DNA from: JAGGTJ01 sp964457545
GTDB taxonomy: Bacteria; Desulfobacterota; DSM-4660; Desulfatiglandales; Desulfatiglandaceae
Reading direction: 5' to 3'
Length of the DNA stretch: 64,000 nt
Assembly: GCA_964457545.1 (NCBI GenBank)
Contig: CAYWEN010000007.1
Coordinates: 62,001-126,000 of the forward strand
Shown: positions 53,039 through 62,575 of the stretch, in pieces
How the letters are laid out: every line of letters begins with the position of its first letter
Position numbering within the stretch: position 1 is the stretch's first letter
Notes under the pieces: generated by a model
The model's database searches: none
The model's input: the letters and a program-made list of their open reading frames with translations, nothing else
What the model was told of the DNA's origin: nothing
Made by a program: the position numbers and the translations under genes

Positions 53039-55249
53039 TCATACCAATGGTTCCATAGTAAGGGCAGGATGACCTACCTTTTGCATATGAGCAAGAACCT
53101 CTTCTTCTGTCAAGGCAATGGTCTCATCTGCAATCATATCATACAGATTCGGACATCCTAACTCTTCACCACGTTTTATAATTCGCTCCTTGATCTCCTC
53201 TTTGAGAATCTTGGGCATCCAGGCCATACGCAAAAGTCCGCCATCACCTATAATAAATTTACGCTGAGTAACATTATATTTGGAATGACCTACAAAACCA
53301 GGAGACTGAGCTCCACCGCCCATAACGCCTGCAAGAGTGGTAAATTTCATTCCACATGGAGTATCTCCATGATAATCCCTGTTAACCGTCATAATGGCAT
53401 TACAGGTAGGCAAAAGGGCAGCTATACACTCGCAGCAACCGCATGTGGTCATAGGATCATGTACTATGGAATAGAGATTGTAACGAACAATATTTCCCCT
53501 TGAGGCCTTGGATACAAAATCATTAACACCCTTCCACTGTCCCAGCTTTGGATCCAGACATTCTCCTTTTTCTATTGGCTGATTAGGACCTGTAGGATTG
53601 ATTTCATATGCTGCCTTGCAATCCATCCAGTTATATGCACCACAAAGTCCTGTTCTTTCCGGGCTTACTGTACATACATGGTTAGGCGCAAAAGACTGAC
53701 AGAGTGTACAGGAATAATAAATCTCCACATCTTCATCACTCATCTTTTCCACCCGCTCATCTCTCATTTTGTATTCTGCCCTGGCCTTTTCCGTCAGTTT
53801 GGCAACATCTTCCTCATTGGTAAAAAGAGTAACCTGAACCTTATCAAGAATCTTGCCAAAATCCTGATGAAACTTGGCATGCAAAACAACACCTATGTCT
53901 TTCAGGGTAAATCCCTTTTCTACAGCAGCCTTACTTATACGTACCCATGCAATATCACGCTGTCCTATGTGCATTACATGCTGAATGTAATTAATCAAAT
54001 GATGACATTGACGTTCAAGAATAGGTTCAAAATCAGGCTGGAATTCACGGCCTGCAATCTGAACATATATACCTAACGGAAAGGTATCACCCTCTTTCAT
54101 ATCAGGTATATCAGGTCCGATAACCTCAACCTTGCCATCTTCTATCTCGTCCATATCTGCCATCTTTACAAGCTCTGTACACTGTTTTGTACCACCGCCT
54201 GACTGACAGTAAAGATCAGCTCCTCTTACACGCTCACCCTCAAATGCAGGGCCAAACGCACAGGGGATATTAACATCAGATACTATTACCTTGATTCCCC
54301 TGACTTCCACTGACTTCTGACATATCTCATCATACGAAACCGGAGATACCACATGTTCGTAGGTACATATTCCAGTGGGAAGTATCTGAGTAATGTCCGT
54401 ATCAGCTATGATCGGGAAACCCCAGTTAACGCAACCAGCCGCTGCTACAGCCCATTCGGTACCAACATCACCAAGGGCATTTACAAATGCAAATACCCTC
54501 TCCTTATTGTACAGCAGGATTTTTTTGTAATCACCAGGCTGAAGACCACCAAAGGCCAGTGCTACCCTGTTTGCAAAACCCAGTGCAAATACAGCCGAAG
54601 ATATATCAGGACCAAAACACGCAATCCTTGTATTCCAACCTACCTGAACTCCAGCTTCGATGAGCTGTTCTGTAAGGGTTGTTCCCTTGTGATTTGCCGC
54701 CAAAAACATATAAAGACCCTTTTGCTGGTAATCTTCAACTATCATCTTGGCTGTCTCAGGATCAGGAGCAGCCCCTACTATGGCAGCAAAACCAGGTGCA
54801 GACCCATCAACAAATTCAACACCTCTTTTTCTGAAAATTATATCATCAGCCGCTCCAAGCCAAATCTTCCCTCCTTCTATATCAGGGTCTTCTGCATGAA
54901 GATAAAAATCAGGATCATTAAGATATCTCAGAGCTTCTATAATTTCAAAGGCTATAATTCCAGCCATTCCTGCATCCAGCAAAGGACCGAGATATGGGAG
55001 CCAGTTTTTATTCTTTATATGAGGCGGCAAAAGTCCACGCGCAATTTCCAAAGGCTCTTTCATATCCTCAAGTGTTTCAACTTTTATATCAAAAAGGGAA
55101 TAGATTACAGGGAGATAATAGGCAGTATTAGGAAACCCGACCTTTGTACTTGCATCATATGTTTCAAGGGCCTTGCTATACTGTGCTTCGGCCTGTGCAA
55201 CAACCTTGTAGCCACCCTGAATCGCCGCAAATGCTATTAACTTAGACAT
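53039..55249 (-). CDS. acsB: Acetyl-CoA synthase (CODH/ACS beta/alpha subunit)
   Basis: 736 aa, standard for bacterial AcsB. The A-cluster ligands are all present: four Cys with spacing 3, 9 and 10 in SCTLCQSFAPNHVC...GLC, and the distal-Ni CGC site in TTCGCCECI. It joins CO, the corrinoid methyl group and CoA into acetyl-CoA, or cleaves acetyl-CoA in reverse. An AAGGAGGAAAGT site precedes the ATG. It is the third gene of the operon and presumably forms a complex with CooS encoded upstream. Confidence 0.97.
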   Translation of the reverse strand: MSKLIAFAAIQGGYKVVAQAEAQYSKALETYDASTKVGFPNTAYYLPVIYSLFDIKVETLEDMKEPLEIARGLLPPHIKNKNWLPYLGPLLDAGMAGIIAFEIIEALRYLNDPDFYLHAEDPDIEGGKIWLGAADDIIFRKRGVEFVDGSAPGFAAIVGAAPDPETAKMIVEDYQQKGLYMFLAANHKGTTLTEQLIEAGVQVGWNTRIACFGPDISSAVFALGFANRVALAFGGLQPGDYKKILLYNKERVFAFVNALGDVGTEWAVAAAGCVNWGFPIIADTDITQILPTGICTYEHVVSPVSYDEICQKSVEVRGIKVIVSDVNIPCAFGPAFEGERVRGADLYCQSGGGTKQCTELVKMADMDEIEDGKVEVIGPDIPDMKEGDTFPLGIYVQIAGREFQPDFEPILERQCHHLINYIQHVMHIGQRDIAWVRISKAAVEKGFTLKDIGVVLHAKFHQDFGKILDKVQVTLFTNEEDVAKLTEKARAEYKMRDERVEKMSDEDVEIYYSCTLCQSFAPNHVCTVSPERTGLCGAYNWMDCKAAYEINPTGPNQPIEKGECLDPKLGQWKGVNDFVSKASRGNIVRYNLYSIVHDPMTTCGCCECIAALLPTCNAIMTVNRDYHGDTPCGMKFTTLAGVMGGGAQSPGFVGHSKYNVTQRKFIIGDGGLLRMAWMPKILKEEIKERIIKRGEELGCPNLYDMIADETIALTEEEVLAHMQKVGHPALTMEPLV

Positions 55250-55380
55250 ACTTTCCTCCTTCGTTGAGGATTTACTTTTTAATCCTTATGCTATCTGAAT
55301 TCTTATTAATTTCCTATGTTTTTTCATAAAAATCATAACTACTAAAGTTCCTGGCGAGTTACCATATCCACAAGCATACC

Positions 55381-57375
55381 TTACCTCGCCCTGTCAATGC
55401 CTAATTCCTTCCGTTTTTTATCTATATGCGCAATCATCTTCTCGGCATGTTTTACAGGATCAGGTTCAAAATCCCACATACCACCATACATTTTTTCGAA
55501 ATCCTCAAACAGATACTTCTGGAATTCAGGAGCACCTGATGTTGGAAAATTAACTCCAAAGACCGTATAAACGCCGGATGCAACAAAATACTGTCCTATA
55601 CTGATAGCTTTTTCGCTCATCCACTCAGGAGCACTGCCCACCACAGGAAGATCGCTGACATCCTTTCCAACACAGTTCGCCACCTCAGTCGCAGCAAGAA
55701 GAATACGGCTGTTATCAACACACGAACCAAAGTGCAACACAGGTGGAATACCTACTGTTTCACAAACCTCGGCAAGACCTGGACCGGCATAAATGGGAGC
55801 TGCCTCAGGTATTAAAAGACCTGCTTCAGCACATGCTATTCCCATACATCCCGTAACAAGTACAATAACATCATTTTTAATCAGCTCTTTTATAACAGTA
55901 AGACAGGCATCATTATGTCTGGTTCTCGCATTGTTGCACCCGACAACACCAGCTACTCCCCTGATTAGTCCATTAACTATATTGGCAGTAAGTGTCTGGT
56001 AAGACCCTCTGAAGGTACCACCAAGATGATATTCTGTTGATTCAACACCAAAACCGGCCACCACAGGTTCCTTGTGTTTTGGAATCATAACCTCTGCCTT
56101 GCGGTTCTCAAAGTTGTCTATTGCCAGCTTTACAATACGTTTTGCATCTTCTATGGCATGGTTTTCATCAAATTCTATGTGAATAACACTGTCCTGTTCC
56201 ATCCTGGCAATAGGAGAAGTGGTAATAATCTTGGTATGAAAACATTCCGCTACATTGGCAATGTTTTGCATAATACACTGAACATCCACTACCATTGCAT
56301 CACAGGCACCGGTTATTATAGCCAGTTCCTGCTGCAAAAAGTTTCCAGCAAGAGGAATCCCATGACGCTGAAGCAATTCATTTGCAGTACAGCAAATACC
56401 ACTCAACTGGATCCCCTTTGCACCCTTCTCTTTTGCATAGTCGATCATCTCCTGTGTTTCTGCAACCTCTACAATAATTTCTGAAAGAACAGGCTCATGA
56501 CCATGAATGATAAGATTTACATGATCTTCCTTCATAACACCGAGATTAGCTTCCGACAACAATGGAGAAGGTGTCCCAAAAAGAATATCCTGAAGGTCTG
56601 TTGCCAGCATGGAACCACCCCATCCATCTGCAATGGCTGCCCTGGTACCCTGTTTCATCAGATTCTTGTAATCCTGATCAACTCCAATATGGGTACGGTG
56701 CATAATCTCCACAACCTCACGGTCAATGTTTCGTGGAAGAACCCCCATTTTTTTCCATGTTTCATAACGCGCATCAGTTGCCCTCTTAAGATACAAAAGC
56801 TCACCTTCTGCTTTACCCCATTCATTCAGGGCTATCTCTCCGACCTCAACCGCTATTTCATCTATATCCCTGTCTAACTCTTCACCGTCCACCTCAACAG
56901 TAGTGGCAACTCCAAGAAGACTGGCAACATCAAGAAGTTTGTCGGTATCCTTAATCTTATAGGCATCAGTTTCTTTTTTTGCCGCAGACAGAAAGACCTC
57001 GGCTACTCCACGTCCATGATCAGAGTGAGCTGCTGCCCCTGCTGCAATCATCCTTGCAAAGTTACGGGCAGCAATGGTATTTGCCGTTGCTCCACACATA
57101 CCCTTTCTTTCATCTTTTCCTTCTATTCCTCCTTTTGGAAGAGGAAGGCGGCATGGACCCATCCCGCAGTTTTTACAACATATTCCCTGAGCCCCTATAG
57201 CACAAGGTTTAAGTGTTTCATTTCTGTCAAAAGCAGTCTCAACACCCAGCTCGTGCGCTCTTGCTATCATCTCCTGCGATGCTTCATCACAGGAGGCCTT
57301 TACCGGATCAGCCAATTTTTTCTTCTTTTCCAGCTTACCCACCTTTTTTACATCATCCCTTTTTTCTTCAGTCAT
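55381..57375 (-). CDS. cooS: Carbon monoxide dehydrogenase catalytic subunit
   Basis: 664 aa. Ni-containing CODH. The N-terminal Cys clusters for the D and B clusters (ICCKNCGMGPCRLP region, residues ~66-76) are intact. C-cluster residues are seen in 'GICCTANELLQRHG', 'CNNARTRHND', 'LVTGCMGIACAEAG' and 'HFGSCVDNSR'. It reduces CO2 to CO, which travels through the internal tunnel to AcsB. The N-terminus has an extra Lys-rich stretch (residues 8-25). GGAGGAACC lies before the ATG. Confidence 0.96.
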   Translation of the reverse strand: MTEEKRDDVKKVGKLEKKKKLADPVKASCDEASQEMIARAHELGVETAFDRNETLKPCAIGAQGICCKNCGMGPCRLPLPKGGIEGKDERKGMCGATANTIAARNFARMIAAGAAAHSDHGRGVAEVFLSAAKKETDAYKIKDTDKLLDVASLLGVATTVEVDGEELDRDIDEIAVEVGEIALNEWGKAEGELLYLKRATDARYETWKKMGVLPRNIDREVVEIMHRTHIGVDQDYKNLMKQGTRAAIADGWGGSMLATDLQDILFGTPSPLLSEANLGVMKEDHVNLIIHGHEPVLSEIIVEVAETQEMIDYAKEKGAKGIQLSGICCTANELLQRHGIPLAGNFLQQELAIITGACDAMVVDVQCIMQNIANVAECFHTKIITTSPIARMEQDSVIHIEFDENHAIEDAKRIVKLAIDNFENRKAEVMIPKHKEPVVAGFGVESTEYHLGGTFRGSYQTLTANIVNGLIRGVAGVVGCNNARTRHNDACLTVIKELIKNDVIVLVTGCMGIACAEAGLLIPEAAPIYAGPGLAEVCETVGIPPVLHFGSCVDNSRILLAATEVANCVGKDVSDLPVVGSAPEWMSEKAISIGQYFVASGVYTVFGVNFPTSGAPEFQKYLFEDFEKMYGGMWDFEPDPVKHAEKMIAHIDKKRKELGIDRAR

Positions 57376-57459
57376 CAGAGGTTCCTCCTCATAGTTACTT
57401 GTTAGGATATAACAATCCTTTTCAAATAAGACATTAAATTACACAATCAGAACAGGTAA

Positions 57460-59070
57460 TCATCGCCTCTTAAGTTTACTTAACACTTTGCTTTTTGCAG
57501 ATTTCTGTGTTTTGGCAGCAGTCATGCTAACAGGTTTTTTCTCTTTTTTTGCCTGTTTAGCCATTCGCTCCTCTTTTTCTCTTTGCCTCTGTTCTCTTAT
57601 GGCCTGCTCCTCTGCTTCCCGTTTTGCTGCTTCTGCAGCCTTGGCCTCTGCCTCTGCCTTGGCCTTGGCTTCCGCTTCTGCTTTAGCCTTGGCCTCTGCC
57701 TCTGCCTTGGCCTTGGCTTCCGCTTCTGCTTTAGCCTTGGCCTCTGCCTCTGCCTTGGCCTTGGCCTCTGCTTCTGCCTTGGCCTTGGCCTCCGCCTCTG
57801 CCTTGGCCTTTGCTTCTGCCTCTGCCTTGGCTTTAGCCTCTGCCTCTATCTTGGCCCTATCTTCTGCTTTAACCTCAGGTTCAGACTCTGTCTTTGATTT
57901 TTCAGGCGTTTCCTTCTTTACCTCTACTTTAGGTTCTTCCTTTTTTACTTCTGCCTTTTTCTCTGTTCCGGGTTTTTTCCCGGTTTTAGCCTTTGGAGCA
58001 GATTTTTTTGGTTTTTCATCACCTTGTTCTACTGTAAGATCAGGCTCTGGTGACAGGGTTGCCAAATCAACACTCTGCATCTCCAACAACTTATTGATCC
58101 CCTCAACATCTGCAGCACTACCACCATTCATCATTAAATCTATATAGGAACGTACAAGCCGAACTGTCTCAGGATGTCTCAATACGGGAATATCCGAACC
58201 TGCCATAAGATAACATACAGCAGCAACTGTCTCCATCAGAATAGCCCTTCTTTCAGGATCTCCAAGTGTAGGAGCATCATCTATCTGCTGTTTCGCCTCC
58301 TTAGACTTCCATACTTCAGGTCCTATATTGTTAATTAAAGGACTTTGCAGTTTATCATCACCCTGAGTAAGTGCTGCCATTCTGATACGTTCCATAACCG
58401 AATAACTGTACTCAAGCCCATAACCCAGACCACCTGTTGTAGGATCAATCAATATTTTCTCACCTGGCACGCCAAGGTTTTCAAGAAGAATATTTAATTG
58501 CTTGGCAAGATTGACATCTATAGGACTGGATGAGACAATAATATGTTTATAGGCAAGTGCACGTGCACCTATACCTTTATGATTAGCCTCTTCAATAGGT
58601 GAAAGAGCTATGTTTTTGCCATCACACATCTCTGCAATCAATGTAAGAACCTCTTCGTCTTTTTGATTGTTCGCAGTTCCCCATACCACAAGAGGAACAT
58701 CAATTGCGTCAGATACCTTTTTAGCTATCTCGGCAGCCTCTTTCGAATCCCTGTTCATTCCATTAGGATCAGTACTTTTAAGCTGAAGAACAATAACATC
58801 CGCACCATACTCTTTCACACACTTTTGCGCCCACTTTTCAGGAGAAGACAAAACATCCTTGAAGGGCTCCAACGCTGCCGGCGGCCATTCTTCAGAAGGA
58901 TCGTAATCCCACACCTCCATGGCTATCTTTGGAGCATTCGGCATATTCCCTTCAAACAGGTGGAAAGGGTAAACTTCCTCCCCACCAACTGTAATGGCTA
59001 CAGAAGCTGCCCCTACAGTAACCTCTCTTATCTTCCCAGAATACATCTGTTTTGGAATTTCAAAAGCCAA
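57460..59070 (-). CDS. acsD: Corrinoid/iron-sulfur protein small subunit with a long repetitive helical tail
   Basis: 536 aa; AcsD is normally about 310-325. Residues 1-335 are a typical CFeSP small subunit TIM barrel ('IAMEVWDYDPSEEW', 'DVIVLQLKSTDPNG', 'ILIDPTTGGLGYGLEYSYSVMERIR'). Residues ~345-400 are a Lys/Glu/Pro linker. Residues 414-477 are eight perfect copies of AKAEAEAK, extended on both sides by similar charged helix to about 401-512, and the end is strongly basic (LSKLKRR). Lys-Glu pairs fall at i,i+4 throughout, the pattern of a stable single alpha-helix. The start is TTG with a perfect AAGGAGG. It is the first gene of the acs operon. The tail may act as a spacer or tether for the CODH/ACS complex (inference). 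Confidence 0.95.
   Translation of the reverse strand: MAFEIPKQMYSGKIREVTVGAASVAITVGGEEVYPFHLFEGNMPNAPKIAMEVWDYDPSEEWPPAALEPFKDVLSSPEKWAQKCVKEYGADVIVLQLKSTDPNGMNRDSKEAAEIAKKVSDAIDVPLVVWGTANNQKDEEVLTLIAEMCDGKNIALSPIEEANHKGIGARALAYKHIIVSSSPIDVNLAKQLNILLENLGVPGEKILIDPTTGGLGYGLEYSYSVMERIRMAALTQGDDKLQSPLINNIGPEVWKSKEAKQQIDDAPTLGDPERRAILMETVAAVCYLMAGSDIPVLRHPETVRLVRSYIDLMMNGGSAADVEGINKLLEMQSVDLATLSPEPDLTVEQGDEKPKKSAPKAKTGKKPGTEKKAEVKKEEPKVEVKKETPEKSKTESEPEVKAEDRAKIEAEAKAKAEAEAKAKAEAEAKAKAEAEAKAKAEAEAKAKAEAEAKAKAEAEAKAKAEAEAKAKAEAEAKAAEAAKREAEEQAIREQRQREKEERMAKQAKKEKKPVSMTAAKTQKSAKSKVLSKLKRR
57640..57831 (-). repeat. Tandem 24-bp coding repeat (8 units) in acsD
   Basis: 192 bases encoding eight copies of an 8-residue Ala/Lys/Glu unit. 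At DNA level the first 48-base double unit recurs almost exactly, and later units differ at wobble positions (for example GCC/GCT, AAG/AAA). The repeat is therefore partly old and selected at protein level, with some recent duplication. Confidence 0.9.
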
Positions 59071-59315
59071 TTTTCCATCCTCCTTAATTTATAATAACCC
59101 AACGCAAGGCTTATAAAAACATATATATAAAACATATAAATCAGGGCAATAACAAACTTTTTATCCAGAAATGAGTTGTGCAGCAACTTCAGCATGATAC
59201 AGATCATCACATAAATATCTTCATCAATCACATACAAGCAACTCAAAAGAAATACATTATATTGATTTACTTTCTATTCCCAACTCCTCATATAGCAGTT
59301 TTTCACCTAATAAAC

Positions 59316-59386
59316 AGTGTTTATCCATACACAGTCTTTTTGCACAGTATCGGTGTCAATCTACGGAATTGCTTATAAAATACGTC
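59316..59386 (-). repeat. Degenerate third copy of the rplI-flanking repeat
   Basis: In the opposite orientation to the copies at 21.3 and 21.9 kb. The core CGGTGTCAATCTACGGAATT corresponds to CGGTGTCAACTGCGGGATT with one insertion and two changes; flanking AGTGT and CTTTTT blocks also align. Confidence 0.5.
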
Positions 59387-59707
59387 TGCAGACCAACCTC
59401 TGGCATCCTTGATCTTGTCCAAAACTTCTTGCCTACAGACTGTAAACTTACTATTACCCACAGCCTGTTTATGTATGGGCACAACCTATTATATACCACC
59501 TTCAAATTTCAATTCATTTGGTGTTTCTGCAGTCAGATCCTCCTGTTTACAAACCTTAACAAAACTCAACAGCATACAAGACCAATATTATAATCCGTTG
59601 ATTTAATTGATTTTACAAAAACACACTCATTTATGAACCAAAAATTTTACAGCCCAAAAACATGATTTATAAGTCCCTATTTATTATACACAATTTTCTT
59701 TGTGGTA

Positions 59708-59737
59708 TAAATAGAACAAAAATCTATTTTTTGTCAA
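59708..59737 (-). promoter_or_regulatory. Candidate promoter of the acs operon
   Basis: Minus strand TTGACA (59737-59732) and TATTTA (59713-59708) with an 18-base spacer. It would give a leader of about 630 bases to acsD, long enough for leader control. Confidence 0.45.
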
Positions 59738-59921
59738 GTAATTTATAAAGTAATTCTAACCAGTTTTATAAACACAATATACACCCTGTTTAGAATTTTA
59801 ATATCATAGAGCTACAATATATAGAACAGATTTAAAAATATTTATCTGTTTTCATAACATTAAGACTGTTCAGCCTTTCAGCATATATAAATAAAAGGGG
59901 CCCTTAAAACTGATTTTTCAC

Positions 59922-60674
59922 TCACAATGCATTCAATACCTTGTCAAATACCCTACAAGCTGAAGTAAAGGCAATAGAATCTTCAGGAAGCTGTATGGAA
60001 GGTTTTCCCTCAAGATCAAACCTGCGCACTTCACTGTCTTCAGGTATAATTCCTATAAGGTCCAGATCATACTGTGCAACCTGATCCTTAAGTATTTCTT
60101 CCTGCCCCTCTTTGGCAAGATTAACTATCAAATACTTGTGTTTTATATTCAGATGGAGTTTTGATGACAGATCAACTATCCTCGCAGCAGACATGATCCC
60201 TCTTCTGCTTGAATCTGAAACAGCCAACAGGATATCTACATTATTAGTTGTAAGACGGCTAAGATGTTCCATTCCTGCTTCATTATCAATTACAACATAG
60301 GGATAATTTTCTATTAACCTGTCCAGAAACTTAACAAGAAGACTGTTTGCAGCGCAATAGCATCCCGGACCTTCAGGCTGTCCCATAACAATCAAATCAA
60401 AGCCCTCTTTTTCAACGATTGCCTCTTCAACCTTCATTTCCATAAACATATCCTTAGTCATTCCCTGGGCAACACCTACCTTCATCTGTTCCCTTGCATG
60501 ACCCAAGGTCTCTTTTACTTCAACTCCCAACACCTCATTCAAATTTGCATTTGAATCTGCATCAACAGCAAGAACAGGTTTTTTGGAGTTTTCTACAAGA
60601 TATCTTACTAACAATCCAGCTAATGTTGTTTTTCCGGTTCCACCCTTTCCCGCAAAAGCAATTGAAACTGTCAT
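59922..60674 (-). CDS. cooC: CODH nickel-insertion ATPase CooC/AcsF
   Basis: 250 aa, MinD/ParA-like fold. The P-loop AGKGGTGKTT has the deviant Walker A Lys. The family-specific Cys pair is in GPGCYCAANS, the dimer-interface site that binds nickel. It uses ATP to insert Ni into CODH or ACS. The ATG at 60674 has GGGGAGG upstream; a TTG one codon earlier is also in frame. It is separated from acsD by 850 bases, so it probably has its own promoter. Confidence 0.94.
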   Translation of the reverse strand: MTVSIAFAGKGGTGKTTLAGLLVRYLVENSKKPVLAVDADSNANLNEVLGVEVKETLGHAREQMKVGVAQGMTKDMFMEMKVEEAIVEKEGFDLIVMGQPEGPGCYCAANSLLVKFLDRLIENYPYVVIDNEAGMEHLSRLTTNNVDILLAVSDSSRRGIMSAARIVDLSSKLHLNIKHKYLIVNLAKEGQEEILKDQVAQYDLDLIGIIPEDSEVRRFDLEGKPSIQLPEDSIAFTSACRVFDKVLNAL

Positions 60675-61456
60675 CAAAAACTACCTCCCCAAACCAAACG
60701 TACCCCTTAATTTTCATATACAAACAGCGATCATACATAACATAGGCACTGGCCCGTACCTAATATAACAAGAGGTATGTTTTCTCATATAAAAATTTTT
60801 ATTCATAAACCAATAAACCTGCAATACCCAACAGCATATGGAAAATCACCGTAAAAAGCGCAAAAGACATAACAGCTATAGAATAAAGATGTTTTTTTAA
60901 TGTAATGAATATGTTATAATAAGATTTACCAGAAAAACTGCCATCCGAAACAAACAGTTTCCATGTTAAAAGATTGCAAGATAATGACATACAACAGGTT
61001 ACAGAACAGTTTTGAACTTGTATCCGGTAAGAAAACAAATATATCTGTAACAACACAGAATAATAATATACCTATGATTCTGTGTTGTTAGCATATTTAT
61101 AAACAAATTTACAAGCTTTATTATTAATATTATTCTTTAAATATACCTTAATAAATATAACAATACAGTTTTCTGTTACTGTAATCCGTTATTCTCCGAA
61201 GATGAATAAAAAACGGCCTTAGAGAATCAGAAACAAGCTGAATAAACACAATGTTACATTCAACCGTATCTGTTCTTACGATAGTCTGAATATTTGATAT
61301 GCCCTCCTTTATCTGTAGTGATAAGACAGGACATAAACCTGTTGGAGGCGCTGCAGCGGCTGTTCAGTCTTGGCATGAAAGGGTAAGAATACTGTTACAG
61401 CAAATCAGAACCGGTCAGAGACTTGAAATCAAATCCTGCATAAGGAGATATTTGCT
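60675..61456. other. AT-rich divergent region upstream of dnaN
   Basis: About 780 bases between cooC (-) and dnaN (+), the point where gene direction changes. It has long A/T runs (61100-61200), one TTATAAACA (61097-61105) and a G/C-rich patch (61343-61362). No cluster of canonical DnaA boxes is seen. No ORF is credible. Confidence 0.5.
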
Positions 61457-62575
61457 ATGGAAGCAAGGATAAATAAAGAAAAATTTTTAAAATGTATTGC
61501 AAGGGTACAAAGCATTGTAGAGAGAAAAACAAACATGCCTATTCTTTCTACTGTGCTTTTAACCGCTGTTGATGACAGGATTCATATCTATGCCACTGAT
61601 CTTGAAATCGGCCTTGAACAGATTATACCTTCGGAAATTAAACATAATGGATCTATAACTATTTCAGGAAGAAAGCTTTTTGAAATTTTAAAGGAAAGCA
61701 GATCTGACAACTTCCATATAAAGGGAAAAGAAAACAACAGGGTTTTTCTTTCGGATGATGTTGCCAGTTTTAACCTTGCATGTTATCCGGTTGACGAGTA
61801 TCCTGTCGTCGTTAAACCTGAAGATGTTAACCTTGTTGAAATAAATACAGAAATTCTTGCTGAGATGATCAATAAAACAGTCCATTCTGTTGCAAGGGAA
61901 GATATTGCACCAAAGCTGGCAGGAGTATTTATTGAAAAGGTTTCTGTAAATGATACATGGCTTCTTAAAATGGTGGCTACCGATGGTCACAGACTGTCTG
62001 TTGTGGAAAAAGACATCATTGGTATTGAAAACCTGAATCTTGAAAGGGGAGTGATGGTTCCCAAAAAGGGAATTCTTGAACTGGCCAAGATGGCTTCGGA
62101 GTGTGAAACTGTAGAAATGGGTTTCAAAAACAAGTTTTGTGTACTCAAAAGCCACAACATGTCCCTGGTTCTGCGACTTTTTGAGTCACGATTTCCGGAT
62201 TACACAGGCATAATCCCAAAGGAAGAACAACTTAAAAAGATTGTTGTAAATAAAGATATTTTTCTGAATGCAATGAGAAGAATGCTTATTTTAACCAACA
62301 AAAGATATAATGCCGTCAAAATGCATTTGAAAGAAAATTCTCTTCAGCTTGTCTCTGTTAATCCTGAAATAGGAGAGGGAAATGAAAATATTATAATCAG
62401 ATACGTGGGAGACAGTTTGGATCTTGTTTTTAATCCCAGGTTTTTTGTTGATATGCTCCAATCTATGAACAGTGATAGTATTTTCATGGGGGTAACAGAT
62501 AACTCAACTCCTTGTATTCTAACAGGAGATGCTGATAAGGGTTTCCTGGGTGTTATTATGCCAATGAGGTTTTAA
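61457..62575 (+). CDS. dnaN: DNA polymerase III beta subunit (sliding clamp)
   Basis: 372 aa, three repeated clamp domains. It starts 'MEARINKEKFLKCIARVQSIVERKTNMPILSTVLL', typical DnaN, and has 'LLKMVATDGHRLSVVEK' and the C-terminal 'ILTGDADKGFLGVIMPMRF' where P(M/V)R(L/F) ends the clamp. It forms a ring on DNA that holds polymerase III. AAGGAGATATTTGCT is a good ribosome site. gyrB starts three bases after the stop. Confidence 0.97.
   Translation: MEARINKEKFLKCIARVQSIVERKTNMPILSTVLLTAVDDRIHIYATDLEIGLEQIIPSEIKHNGSITISGRKLFEILKESRSDNFHIKGKENNRVFLSDDVASFNLACYPVDEYPVVVKPEDVNLVEINTEILAEMINKTVHSVAREDIAPKLAGVFIEKVSVNDTWLLKMVATDGHRLSVVEKDIIGIENLNLERGVMVPKKGILELAKMASECETVEMGFKNKFCVLKSHNMSLVLRLFESRFPDYTGIIPKEEQLKKIVVNKDIFLNAMRRMLILTNKRYNAVKMHLKENSLQLVSVNPEIGEGNENIIIRYVGDSLDLVFNPRFFVDMLQSMNSDSIFMGVTDNSTPCILTGDADKGFLGVIMPMRF

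Larger units (their letters stand above)
59071..59921. other. AT-rich region upstream of the acs operon; weak origin candidate
   Basis: About 850 bases without a credible ORF. It holds a minus-strand promoter (59708-59737), a degenerate copy of the rplI-flanking repeat (59316-59386), and DnaA-box-like 9-mers: TTATACACA (59684-59692, exact TTATNCACA), TTATCCAGA (59161), TTATCCATA (59321), TTACCCACA (59454) and TTATAAACA (59766). dnaN begins 1.5 kb away. Confidence 0.4.

Noticed and set aside
57488..58147. Long plus-strand open frames opposite the acsD tail, giving Leu/Ala/Ser- or Gly/Cys/Leu-rich repeat proteins
   Set aside because: They are mirror images of the tandem repeat in acsD. Low-complexity 24-bp repeats keep several frames open; there are no ribosome sites and the minus-strand gene is clear.
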